NCBI GenBank assembly: GCA_947625445.1
Contig: CANQOM010000066.1
Span: forward strand, 1 to 8,390
Direction: 5' to 3'
Source: Candidatus Gastranaerophilales bacterium
Lineage (GTDB): Bacteria; Cyanobacteriota; Vampirovibrionia; Gastranaerophilales; Gastranaerophilaceae
DNA: 8,390 nt
Shown here: positions 1 to 5,244 of the stretch, piece after piece
How positions within the stretch are numbered: position 1 is the stretch's first letter
How the letters are laid out: every line of letters starts with the position of its first letter
Position numbers and translations under genes: made by a program
The notes under the pieces: generated by a model
Seen by the model: only the letters and a program-made list of their open reading frames with translations
What the model was told of the DNA's origin: nothing
Database searches by the model: none

Positions 1-738
1 TATTGTATTGTAGTAATCATCTATTGTTATAACATTTTTATCAACTATGTTTATGGCTTCCTTATCAAATTTATTAGTTTTTGATACAGTTAGAATAGTA
101 TTTGAAACATTATTCACATTGGCAAGCGGCCATCTGTTTTTGCCTTTCCATTTTCCAAAGTGAACGATGAATGGGGAAGTTTTTAAAAAATCAACTACTC
201 TTGATTCAAGAGTTCTGTCATTTTCGCCCCAGACTGCTGCAGGTCTTATGATTACATAATTTTTGCAATTTTCTTTAATATATTTTTCTGAGAGAATTTT
301 GTATTTCGGGTATGGATTTTTAGGAAACTCACATAAAGGAGTGTTTTCATCCGCATTATTAAAATCTTTAATACCGTATACATCAGTAGATGAGATATAT
401 ATAAACTTTTCCTTAGCTAAAGGAGATAAAGATTTAACTGATTCGTAGTTTATTTTCTTAAAAATTTTATCTTTACCTATATCTGAGGCAAGACCTGCTA
501 TATGAACAATTACATCAAAATTATATTTTTTTTCGAGTTCTTTTATAAAACTGTAATCATTAAGATTTCCTTGAATTATATTTATTTTCGGTAAATTTTT
601 TAATTCAACTGAAATAAATTTATGCACAAGAGCATAAATCTCCCAACTGTCATCTTTAGAAAATACTTTAACGGTATTTAAACCTATAAAGCCACTGGCT
701 CCCGTAATCAGAATGGTTTTTTTATTTGATAATTCCAT
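1..738 (-). CDS. Extended short-chain dehydrogenase/reductase (NAD-dependent epimerase/dehydratase family), C-terminus cut by window edge
   Basis: The first 246 codons are present; the gene runs off the left edge and probably lacks about 60-80 residues of the usual 300-330. Visible motifs are the Rossmann dinucleotide loop TGASGFIG (residues 12-19), an acidic adenine-contacting NLND (58-61), IAG (80-82), the catalytic serine strand YISSTDVYG (114-122), the catalytic YxxxK pair Tyr143/Lys147, and RPAAVWG (165-171). All are typical of extended SDRs acting on nucleotide sugars, sterols or keto-lipids; the substrate cannot be read from sequence. No signal peptide, so cytoplasmic. The ATG at 738 is the only ATG after an in-frame stop; AAGGA precedes it by only 2 nt. 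It overlaps the end of the upstream synthase gene by 17 nt, which implies translational coupling and a shared pathway. It could reduce the 3-keto product of that synthase, as CerR-type SDRs do in bacterial sphingolipid synthesis, but this is inference. Confidence 0.9.
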   Translation of the reverse strand, partial: MELSNKKTILITGASGFIGLNTVKVFSKDDSWEIYALVHKFISVELKNLPKINIIQGNLNDYSFIKELEKKYNFDVIVHIAGLASDIGKDKIFKKINYESVKSLSPLAKEKFIYISSTDVYGIKDFNNADENTPLCEFPKNPYPKYKILSEKYIKENCKNYVIIRPAAVWGENDRTLESRVVDFLKTSPFIVHFGKWKGKNRWPLANVNNVSNTILTVSKTNKFDKEAINIVDKNVITIDDYYNTI

Positions 739-1999
739 ATTCCTTGCCGAGTTCTGTAATAATTTCTACGGATTTATCTAATTGTTCATATGATAAATCT
801 TTCATAGTACAGAGTCTTAAACGACACTCTTTTCTTCTTACGGCAGGATATGTAACTATATTAACATATACTCCTCTTCTTCTTAATTTTTCATATATTT
901 CAAACAAAACGGATTCATTATAAATCATAACAGGGACTATTGCTGATTGTGAATGCCCTATATCAAATCCTTTTTCTGTCAATTTATTTTTTAAATATTG
1001 TGTTTTTTGCATAAGTTCTTCTCTGCCTGCGGAATCTGTTTCCAATAATTTAAACACTTCGTTTAAACCTCCTGCAACAGAAGCAGGAAGAGCAGTAGAA
1101 AAGAAATAGCTTCTTGCATATAATCTTAAATATTGAATAATTTCACGTTTTGCTGCACAATATCCGCCAAGTCCGCCCGGTCCTTTTGATAACATACTTA
1201 CATGTAAATCAATTTTATCCATAACATTGTAGTGTTCAGCCGAACCTTTACCTGTTTTTCCAACGATACCTAAACCATGCGCATCATCTACCATAATTCT
1301 GCATTTATATTTTTGTGCCAATTGTACAATTTCATCTAACGGGGCTATATCTCCATCCATTGAAAATACACCGTCTGTGATGATTAATCGTCCTGTTTTT
1401 TCATCAGGTATTCTTGATAAAATTCTCTCTAAATATTTCATATCTCTGTGAGGATATATTTTTATTTCAGCTCCTGATAATAAGCATCCGTCAAAAATAG
1501 AAGCATGATTTGCAGCATCATTAATTATGATATCATTTTTGCCGCAAAGTGCTGATACTATACCTACATTTGCTCCATATCCGCTTGGAAATACTATTGA
1601 ATCTTCTGTTCCATGAAATTTTGCTATTCTTGCTTCAAGTTCTTTATGTATGTCTGTTATACCTGCATAATTCGATACTGCACCCATTCCATATCCGAAT
1701 TTTTCAAGTGCTTCTCTTGCTCCTTGCATTACTTTCGGATGTGTAGAAAGATTTAGATATGAATTAGACCCTAACATTATTACATCATGTATTGAACCAT
1801 CTTTTTCTCTTATTTTGGAATCAGGTTGAACTTTGTTCATCGTTACCATGCCCAAAGCTTCATTACCTGTTTTGATTCCGCTTTGAAGTACTGCATCTAA
1901 GCGTTTTGTTTTATCAAATAAATCTTCATTTTCCATGGTATTAATGAAATTCTCAAATTTTAAATCTTTTAAGTCTCTTTCACATATTTGAATCGGCAT
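722..1999 (-). CDS. PLP-dependent alpha-oxoamine synthase (KBL / AONS / serine palmitoyltransferase family)
   Basis: This 425-residue fold-type I PLP enzyme condenses an amino acid with an acyl-CoA or acyl-ACP thioester, releasing CO2. Visible features: GSNSYLNL (77-84), the phosphate-binding SGYGAN (139-144), the PLP-stacking histidine in NHAS (His165), TDGVFSMDGD (208-217), the cofactor pair Asp238/His241 in MVDDAH, the Schiff-base lysine Lys272 in SMLSKGPGGLGGY, and the C-terminal YPAVRRKECRLRL (384-396). The SK-GG active-site context and GVYVN before the C-terminal loop resemble serine palmitoyltransferase. The NHASIFDG and FSMDG segments fit 2-amino-3-ketobutyrate ligase equally well, so the substrate stays open. 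The N-terminus is some 20-30 residues longer than in E. coli Kbl. The ATG at 1999 has AGAGG seven nt upstream. It is followed by an overlapping extended SDR, not a zinc-type threonine dehydrogenase, and no bio genes are in view, which argues against biotin synthesis. Confidence 0.93.
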   Translation of the reverse strand: MPIQICERDLKDLKFENFINTMENEDLFDKTKRLDAVLQSGIKTGNEALGMVTMNKVQPDSKIREKDGSIHDVIMLGSNSYLNLSTHPKVMQGAREALEKFGYGMGAVSNYAGITDIHKELEARIAKFHGTEDSIVFPSGYGANVGIVSALCGKNDIIINDAANHASIFDGCLLSGAEIKIYPHRDMKYLERILSRIPDEKTGRLIITDGVFSMDGDIAPLDEIVQLAQKYKCRIMVDDAHGLGIVGKTGKGSAEHYNVMDKIDLHVSMLSKGPGGLGGYCAAKREIIQYLRLYARSYFFSTALPASVAGGLNEVFKLLETDSAGREELMQKTQYLKNKLTEKGFDIGHSQSAIVPVMIYNESVLFEIYEKLRRRGVYVNIVTYPAVRRKECRLRLCTMKDLSYEQLDKSVEIITELGKEYGIIK

Positions 2000-2025
2000 A
2001 ATATTTCCTCTATATCTATGAATTA

Positions 2026-2054
2026 ATTATATTGTTTAAAATTTTATATGGCAA
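2026..2054 (-). promoter_or_regulatory. Sigma-70-type promoter for the synthase-SDR pair
   Basis: On the minus strand TTGCCA (2054-2049) is followed after exactly 17 nt by a perfect TATAAT (2031-2026), predicting a start near 2019 and a leader of about 20 nt before the RBS at 2007-2011. It lies in the 69-nt gap after larE, so the synthase and SDR need not depend on larE transcription. A 6-bp inverted repeat, AAGTAG/CTACTT with a 6-nt loop (2053-2070), spans the larE stop codon and touches the -35 box. It lacks a T-run, so it is not a terminator; it might be an operator. This is the best promoter match in the left block. Confidence 0.6.
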
Positions 2055-2068
2055 GTAGCTCAATCTAC

Positions 2069-2887
2069 TTAATACTTTATTGTTTTGTTCATACTCCCCG
2101 TTATATATCCTTTTAAATCCATTGAAATATATGTAAATCCATATTCAGTAAATTTTTTAATGATTTCTTTTCTTGTATCATCTTGTATTAATTTACCAAA
2201 TTCATCAGGCATAATTTCAATTCTTGCCATCATGCCATGAATGCGAACTCTTACTTGTTTAAAGCCTAAATCCAATAATAATTGTTCAGCCTTATCTATC
2301 ATATTTAATTTTTCTTCGGTAATAAGTTCCCCATATACAAAACGTGATGCAAGACATGCAAATGATGGTTTTTCACTTGTGTGTAAATTAAGCTTTCTTG
2401 ATAATTCTCTTATTTCTTCTTTATTAAAACCAATTTCCCTTAACGGACTTTTTATCCCCAATTCTTTTACTGCCTGTAAACCGGGTCTATAATCTCCTTC
2501 ATCATCTGTATTTGAGCCTTCTATTATATTTTCCGCCATATTTTCTTTCGCTATTGCTATTATTTTTTCAAAAAGTTCTTTTTTACATAAATAACATCTG
2601 TTTGTAGGATTCTGACTAAAACCTTTAATTTTCAATTCTTCTGATTCAATTATTATATGTTTTATATTGTTGTTTTTACAAAATTCTATTGCTTCTTGAA
2701 GTTCACGTTTTGGGAATGAACAAGATGTTGCAGTTACGGCTATTACATTATCTTTTAAAACATCTATAGCGGTTTTTAATAAAAATGTAGAATCAACTCC
2801 TGAAGAAAATGCTACACATACTCTTTTTAAATCTTTTAAATATTCTTTTAATTTTTCGTATTTTTTGTTTAATTCTATTTCCGTCAT
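2069..2887 (-). CDS. larE: LarE-type ATP-dependent sacrificial sulfur transferase
   Basis: This is a 272-residue PP-loop ATPase of the LarE family. LarE adenylylates a pyridinium carboxylate and donates sulfur from its own cysteine, a step in making the nickel-pincer (NPN) cofactor of lactate racemase. Evidence: PP-loop SSGVDS (28-33); NRCYLCKKELF (96-106) with Cys98 and Cys101; DYRPGLQA (132-139); PSFACLASRFVYGE (174-187), whose Cys178 aligns with the sacrificial cysteine (Cys176 in Lactobacillus LarE); and C-terminal DLKGYITGSMN (257-267). The length matches the family. The ATG at 2887 has AGGAT seven nt upstream. larA, larB and larC are not in this window. LarE homologues occur without them, so its role here could be cofactor synthesis with distant partners or another thiolation. 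It is first in a minus-strand run, but the next gene appears to have its own promoter. Confidence 0.93.
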   Translation of the reverse strand: MTEIELNKKYEKLKEYLKDLKRVCVAFSSGVDSTFLLKTAIDVLKDNVIAVTATSCSFPKRELQEAIEFCKNNNIKHIIIESEELKIKGFSQNPTNRCYLCKKELFEKIIAIAKENMAENIIEGSNTDDEGDYRPGLQAVKELGIKSPLREIGFNKEEIRELSRKLNLHTSEKPSFACLASRFVYGELITEEKLNMIDKAEQLLLDLGFKQVRVRIHGMMARIEIMPDEFGKLIQDDTRKEIIKKFTEYGFTYISMDLKGYITGSMNKTIKY

Positions 2888-2906
2888 TTTATTATCCTAA
2901 TATAAA

Positions 2907-2934
2907 ATTATATTAGCAGAAAATATTTTGATAA
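2907..2934 (-). promoter_or_regulatory. Putative larE promoter
   Basis: On the minus strand TTATCA (2934-2929; 4 of 6 consensus) is spaced 16 nt from a perfect TATAAT (2912-2907). The predicted start near 2900 gives a very short leader that still includes the AGGAT ribosome-binding site. It overlaps a candidate plus-strand promoter almost completely. AT-rich sequence makes chance matches likely. Confidence 0.4.
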
Positions 2935-2940
2935 GATAAT
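2913..2940 (+). promoter_or_regulatory. Candidate promoter for the structured plus-strand transcript
   Basis: TTAGCA (2913-2918; 4 of 6 consensus) is followed after 16 nt by GATAAT (2935-2940; 5 of 6), predicting a start near 2947, just before the folded region and its terminator. It lies face to face with the putative larE promoter, so the two could compete. Support is weak without transcription data. Confidence 0.3.
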
Positions 2941-2946
2941 AAACAT

Positions 2947-3110
2947 GCCCGAGTAAATTTTTATGATAAGCCGAAAGCTATACAAAGTGAAGCATAGCAA
3001 CTAAAGAGGATGATTGAGCTTTTATGTGATAGCTCAATAAAAATTGCGACACAAGATTAAATAACATTCGAATAGAAGCAAAAGGATATTCTTTTGCTTC
3101 TAAATTTTTT
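2947..3110 (+). ncRNA. Candidate structured non-coding RNA of about 165 nt
   Basis: I see no plausible coding frame here, but nested inverted repeats give a compact fold. A 7-9 bp closing helix pairs 2956-2964 with 3037-3045. Inside it are hairpin GCTAT/ATAGC (2977-2981 with 2994-2998) with an AAAGTGAA apical loop, and an 8-bp perfect hairpin ATTGAGCT/AGCTCAAT (3013-3020 with 3031-3038) that would stack on the closing helix. The result is a three-way junction whose unpaired strand includes ACTAAAGAGGATG. A strong hairpin terminator follows at 3074-3110, oriented for plus-strand transcription. No plus-strand gene follows; the next gene is convergent. That argues for a free-standing RNA rather than a riboswitch. 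I could not match it to 6S, tmRNA, RNase P, SRP or a riboswitch class I know. Exact ends are uncertain. Confidence 0.42.
3074..3110 (+). terminator. Rho-independent terminator
   Basis: Perfect 11-bp stem AGAAGCAAAAG (3074-3084) / CTTTTGCTTCT (3091-3101) with a 6-nt loop, then AAA and six Ts (3105-3110). The T-run is on the plus-strand side only; reading the minus strand, ATTCGAATG follows the stem. It therefore mainly ends a plus-strand transcript from 2947 onward, though it also sits 19 nt beyond the stop of the convergent 38-codon gene. Confidence 0.65.
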
Positions 3111-3128
3111 GTAATATTGAAAAATAAT

Positions 3129-3245
3129 TTAGTTTGCACTTGCTTGAGTGCTTTGTTGTTCAGTTTCTTTTTTATGCTTTTTCATATATTTAGCAAGTCC
3201 GATACCGATACCAACCATTGCACCTAACATAAATAATTTATTCAT
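3129..3245 (-). CDS. 38-residue membrane-anchored miniprotein of unknown function
   Basis: This is a short ORF with ATG at 3245 and TAA ending at 3129. The best ribosome-binding site in the window, GGGAGGG, lies 6 nt upstream. The product starts MNKLFMLGAMVGIGIGLA, one short hydrophobic helix with small-residue spacing (Gly8, Gly12, Gly14, Gly16; GxxxG-like). A basic stretch KYMKKHKK (19-26) follows, then a polar Gln/Ser/Thr tail to residue 38. By the positive-inside rule the tail should be cytoplasmic. I do not recognise a family; small YtxH-like anchors look similar, but this is shorter. It lies between the larE-divergent RNA and the XRE regulator gene, 107 nt after the latter on the same strand, and could be co-transcribed with it. 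The RBS strength and sensible composition support a real gene. Confidence 0.7.
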   Translation of the reverse strand: MNKLFMLGAMVGIGIGLAKYMKKHKKETEQQSTQASAN

Positions 3246-3274
3246 TATATTCCCTCCCGTTTTTCATATACATA

Positions 3275-3325
3275 TTAAACGGCAGTTTTAAATTTAAATA
3301 TATATATATTTACTATTGTTAACGG
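3275..3325. promoter_or_regulatory. AT palindrome flanked by near-repeats, upstream of the miniprotein
   Basis: A perfect 18-bp A/T-only palindrome (3295-3312) lies between TTAAACGG (3275-3282) and TTAACGG (3319-3325), two similar words in the same orientation 44 nt apart. The position, 30-80 nt upstream of the 38-codon gene, suits a promoter or operator, but I found no well-spaced -35/-10 pair. Pure A/T palindromes arise easily by chance here. Confidence 0.22.
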
Positions 3326-3352
3326 TAATTTTATTTATATTTATAATTTGAA

Positions 3353-3679
3353 TTATTCAATTAATAGACTCTTTATAAATTTATAAACTATTTCGATAAT
3401 GAGAGGATTAAATTTAAGTTTTTCTATGTCAGAATGTATTTCTTTTAATAATTCGTCTGTATCTTTTAAGTGGTTAGAGAAAAACATTTCATTACTTGAT
3501 GTATTAAGTGCTTTTACTATTTTATCAAATGTTTCGGCAGTTACAAAATTTTCTCCTATTTCGATTCCGCTAAGAGTTCGTTGAGATATATCGACAATTT
3601 CGGCTAACTGTTCCTGTGTTAATCCTCTTTTTTGTCGCATTCTTTTTATTTTTTTCCCAAGTTCTTTTTTTATACCCAT
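3353..3679 (-). CDS. XRE-family helix-turn-helix transcriptional regulator
   Basis: This 108-residue protein has a Cro/C1-type HTH at about residues 8-63: LGKKIKRMRQKRGLTQEQLA, then a recognition helix around DISQRTLSGIEIG, then TAETFDKIVKALN. The remaining 40 residues are charged then hydrophobic (LIIEIVYKFIKSLL) and may mediate dimerisation; no peptidase or sensor domain is present. The target is unknown. The gene is divergent from the 142-residue hydrophobic protein across a 219-nt gap that carries an inverted repeat (3796-3818), so local or self-regulation is plausible. The ATG at 3679 has only a weak GG-containing RBS. A TATAAT on the minus strand at 3745-3740 could be its -10 box but has a poor -35. 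It could belong to a mobile-element remnant, but no phage or conjugation gene is nearby. Confidence 0.88.
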   Translation of the reverse strand: MGIKKELGKKIKRMRQKRGLTQEQLAEIVDISQRTLSGIEIGENFVTAETFDKIVKALNTSSNEMFFSNHLKDTDELLKEIHSDIEKLKFNPLIIEIVYKFIKSLLIE

Positions 3680-3795
3680 AGTTATACCAATTAACTGAAA
3701 CCTAATCTCGTAAATTTAATTATTTATGCATTCTAATGTATTATATATGAAGTTTTGTAAAGTCGTAATGAGTCTAAATTTCAATAAAAAATCTA

Positions 3796-3818
3796 ATTAT
3801 GAAATTTAATATCATAAT
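3796..3818. promoter_or_regulatory. Inverted repeat in the divergent intergenic region; candidate XRE operator
   Basis: ATTATGA (3796-3802) and TCATAAT (3812-3818) form a perfect 7-bp inverted repeat with a 9-nt A/T centre, 80 nt upstream of the 142-codon gene and 117 nt upstream of the XRE gene. Arm length and spacing suit a dimeric HTH regulator. The rest of the 219-nt gap (3680-3898) is featureless A/T sequence apart from ribosome-binding sites and weak -10-like boxes. Confidence 0.3.
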
Positions 3819-3898
3819 AAATGTAAATTTAAAAAAAATAATTGTTTTTATATAAGAAAGAAAAATTTAAATTATTAACAAGAAAGGGGAAAAATATT

Positions 3899-4327
3899 AT
3901 GTACGCAAATTATGGGGTTAACATCATTAAAGATTCTAAAGAAATGACAACTTCAAACAAAGTAAAAAATAGCTGCAAACAATATGGAAATTTTCTTAAA
4001 ACTAATGCAAAAGATGCCCTTATTTTATCGGGTGGTGCGGCTGCTGCAATCGGAGTTGCAAAATCTTCTAAAGTTCAAAATTTAATTAGTAAAGGATTAG
4101 TAAATCTAAAAAATACAACATTTGTAAAAAATATAGCGAAAGAAGTTGGTTTTTCTAAATTTGTAAGTTATGTTAAGTCACTTCCAGGACCAGCAAAAGC
4201 TATTGGTGCTATTATAACTGCATTAACATTAGGAGCTATTAACTTAAATCATGATAAAGCAAGTTATAATGCAGGTAAAATTACTCAAGAATATATTGAT
4301 AAATCAAAAATTGAAAAAAGTATTTAA
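3899..4327 (+). CDS. 142-residue protein with two hydrophobic segments, unknown function
   Basis: I do not recognise this protein. The ATG at 3899 is preferred over an upstream in-frame TTG at 3842 because AAAGGGG lies 9 nt before it and the upstream extension is A/T-rich and lysine-rich. The product has a polar N-terminus (1-38), a Gly/Ala hydrophobic stretch DALILSGGAAAAIGVA (39-54), an amphipathic basic middle (55-95), a second hydrophobic stretch around AIGAIITALTLGAINL (101-116), and a polar tail. There is no cleavable signal peptide. Two short helices with glycines suggest a small membrane-inserting or membrane-bound protein; holin-like or lineage-specific is possible, but nothing proves it. 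It is a single-gene unit, divergent from an XRE regulator and ending in a strong terminator. Confidence 0.75.
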   Translation: MYANYGVNIIKDSKEMTTSNKVKNSCKQYGNFLKTNAKDALILSGGAAAAIGVAKSSKVQNLISKGLVNLKNTTFVKNIAKEVGFSKFVSYVKSLPGPAKAIGAIITALTLGAINLNHDKASYNAGKITQEYIDKSKIEKSI

Positions 4328-4336
4328 TTTTATAAG

Positions 4337-4364
4337 GTCCCCATTTTTATGGGGGCTTTTTTTT
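4337..4364 (+). terminator. Strong rho-independent terminator
   Basis: An 8-bp stem, GTCCCCAT (4337-4344) / ATGGGGGC (4349-4356) with one T-G wobble and a TTTT loop, is followed by eight Ts (4357-4364). It starts 10 nt after the 142-codon gene. Its T-run overlaps the stop codon of the convergent era gene, so the two units meet with no spare sequence. Confidence 0.9.
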
Positions 4365-5244
4365 AATATATTAAGTCTTTGGATTTTTTTCTCCAATCTT
4401 TAATAACTTTTACTTGGAGTTCTAAATAAACTTTTTTACCTGCAGTATCTTCGATTTCTTTTCTTGCGTCAGTACCTATTTTTTTTAGCATTGAACCGCC
4501 TTTGCCTATTATTATTCCTTTTTGCGTTTCATGTTCTACAATAATTTGAGCACATATATGGTCAATATTTTCTTTTTCTTCATATTTATCAATAATAACT
4601 GCAACACTGTGGGGTACTTCATCATGGGTATAAAGAAGAATTTTTTCTCTAATTAATTCACAAGCAATATTCCTCATTGTTTCGTCGGTTATTTCATCAT
4701 CGTCGTATACCTTTTCGCCTACAGGTAGTTTTCTTATAATATTTTTTATTAATGTATCAAAATTTCTGCCTGTCTTTGCCGAGATTTTAATACATGAATA
4801 ATTTTTATCAAAGAGAGTTTTATAAGTTAGAAGATTTTCTTCTCTTTTATTTATATCTTTTTCTAAGTCATATTTATTTGCGACAATAAGCATTTCTCCA
4901 TTATAGGATTTTAAAATATTTTCGATAATCCACTTATCACCTCTGCCGGCTGAGGTTGAACCATCTGCCACAAATAAAACTAAATCAACATCAGGTATTG
5001 CGCTTTTCGCTTCATCGACTAAATATTCTCCTAATTTATCTATAGGCTTATGGATGCCCGGTGTATCAACACAAACAATTTGAGCCTCGTCAGTTGTAAG
5101 TATTCCGTTTATTCTTCTTCTTGTTGTTTGAGCTTTATTAGTTGCTATTGCAATTTTTTGACCAATTAATCTGTTTAAAATAGTAGATTTCCCTACATTA
5201 GGACGCCCGATTATAGCAACATATCCGAATTTATAATGTTTCAT
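4363..5244 (-). CDS. era: GTPase Era, 16S rRNA / 30S maturation factor
   Basis: Full-length Era (293 residues). It is a GTPase that binds the 3' end of 16S rRNA through a KH domain and checks 30S subunit assembly. Visible motifs: G1 GRPNVGKS (13-20), switch I QTTRRR (39-44), G3 DTPGIHKP (60-67), G4 NKYD (123-126), G5 SAK (155-157), the LPVGEKVYDDDEITDE linker (173-188), and the KH loop GIIIGKGG (243-250) followed by SMLKKIG. The C-terminal VKVIKDWRKKSKDL matches the family end. The ATG at 5244 lies inside the last codons of the upstream gene (14-nt overlap) with only a weak AGAG upstream, so translation is probably coupled. Pairing with a CorC-type gene is familiar, since both occur near ybeY and phoH in many bacteria. 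Confidence 0.98.
   Translation of the reverse strand: MKHYKFGYVAIIGRPNVGKSTILNRLIGQKIAIATNKAQTTRRRINGILTTDEAQIVCVDTPGIHKPIDKLGEYLVDEAKSAIPDVDLVLFVADGSTSAGRGDKWIIENILKSYNGEMLIVANKYDLEKDINKREENLLTYKTLFDKNYSCIKISAKTGRNFDTLIKNIIRKLPVGEKVYDDDEITDETMRNIACELIREKILLYTHDEVPHSVAVIIDKYEEKENIDHICAQIIVEHETQKGIIIGKGGSMLKKIGTDARKEIEDTAGKKVYLELQVKVIKDWRKKSKDLIY

Noticed and set aside
263..448. Plus-strand 61-codon frame
   Set aside because: It lies opposite the SDR coding frame, which carries clear family motifs; a shadow frame.
2053..2070. Hairpin AAGTAG/CTACTT as the larE terminator
   Set aside because: No T-run follows the stem on the minus strand (TTGCCA follows, part of a promoter).
2947..3110. Known RNA classes (c-di-GMP, cobalamin, preQ1 riboswitches; 6S; tmRNA; RNase P)
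   Set aside because: The conserved core words of these classes are not present, and a riboswitch would need a downstream plus-strand gene.
3270..3330. CRISPR or direct-repeat array suggested by TTAAACGG/TTAACGG and AT repeats
   Set aside because: Only two short unequal copies; no regular spacing or unique spacers.
3842..3898. Upstream TTG start giving the 142-residue protein 19 more residues
   Set aside because: No ribosome-binding site precedes the TTG, whereas AAAGGGG sits 9 nt before the ATG at 3899.
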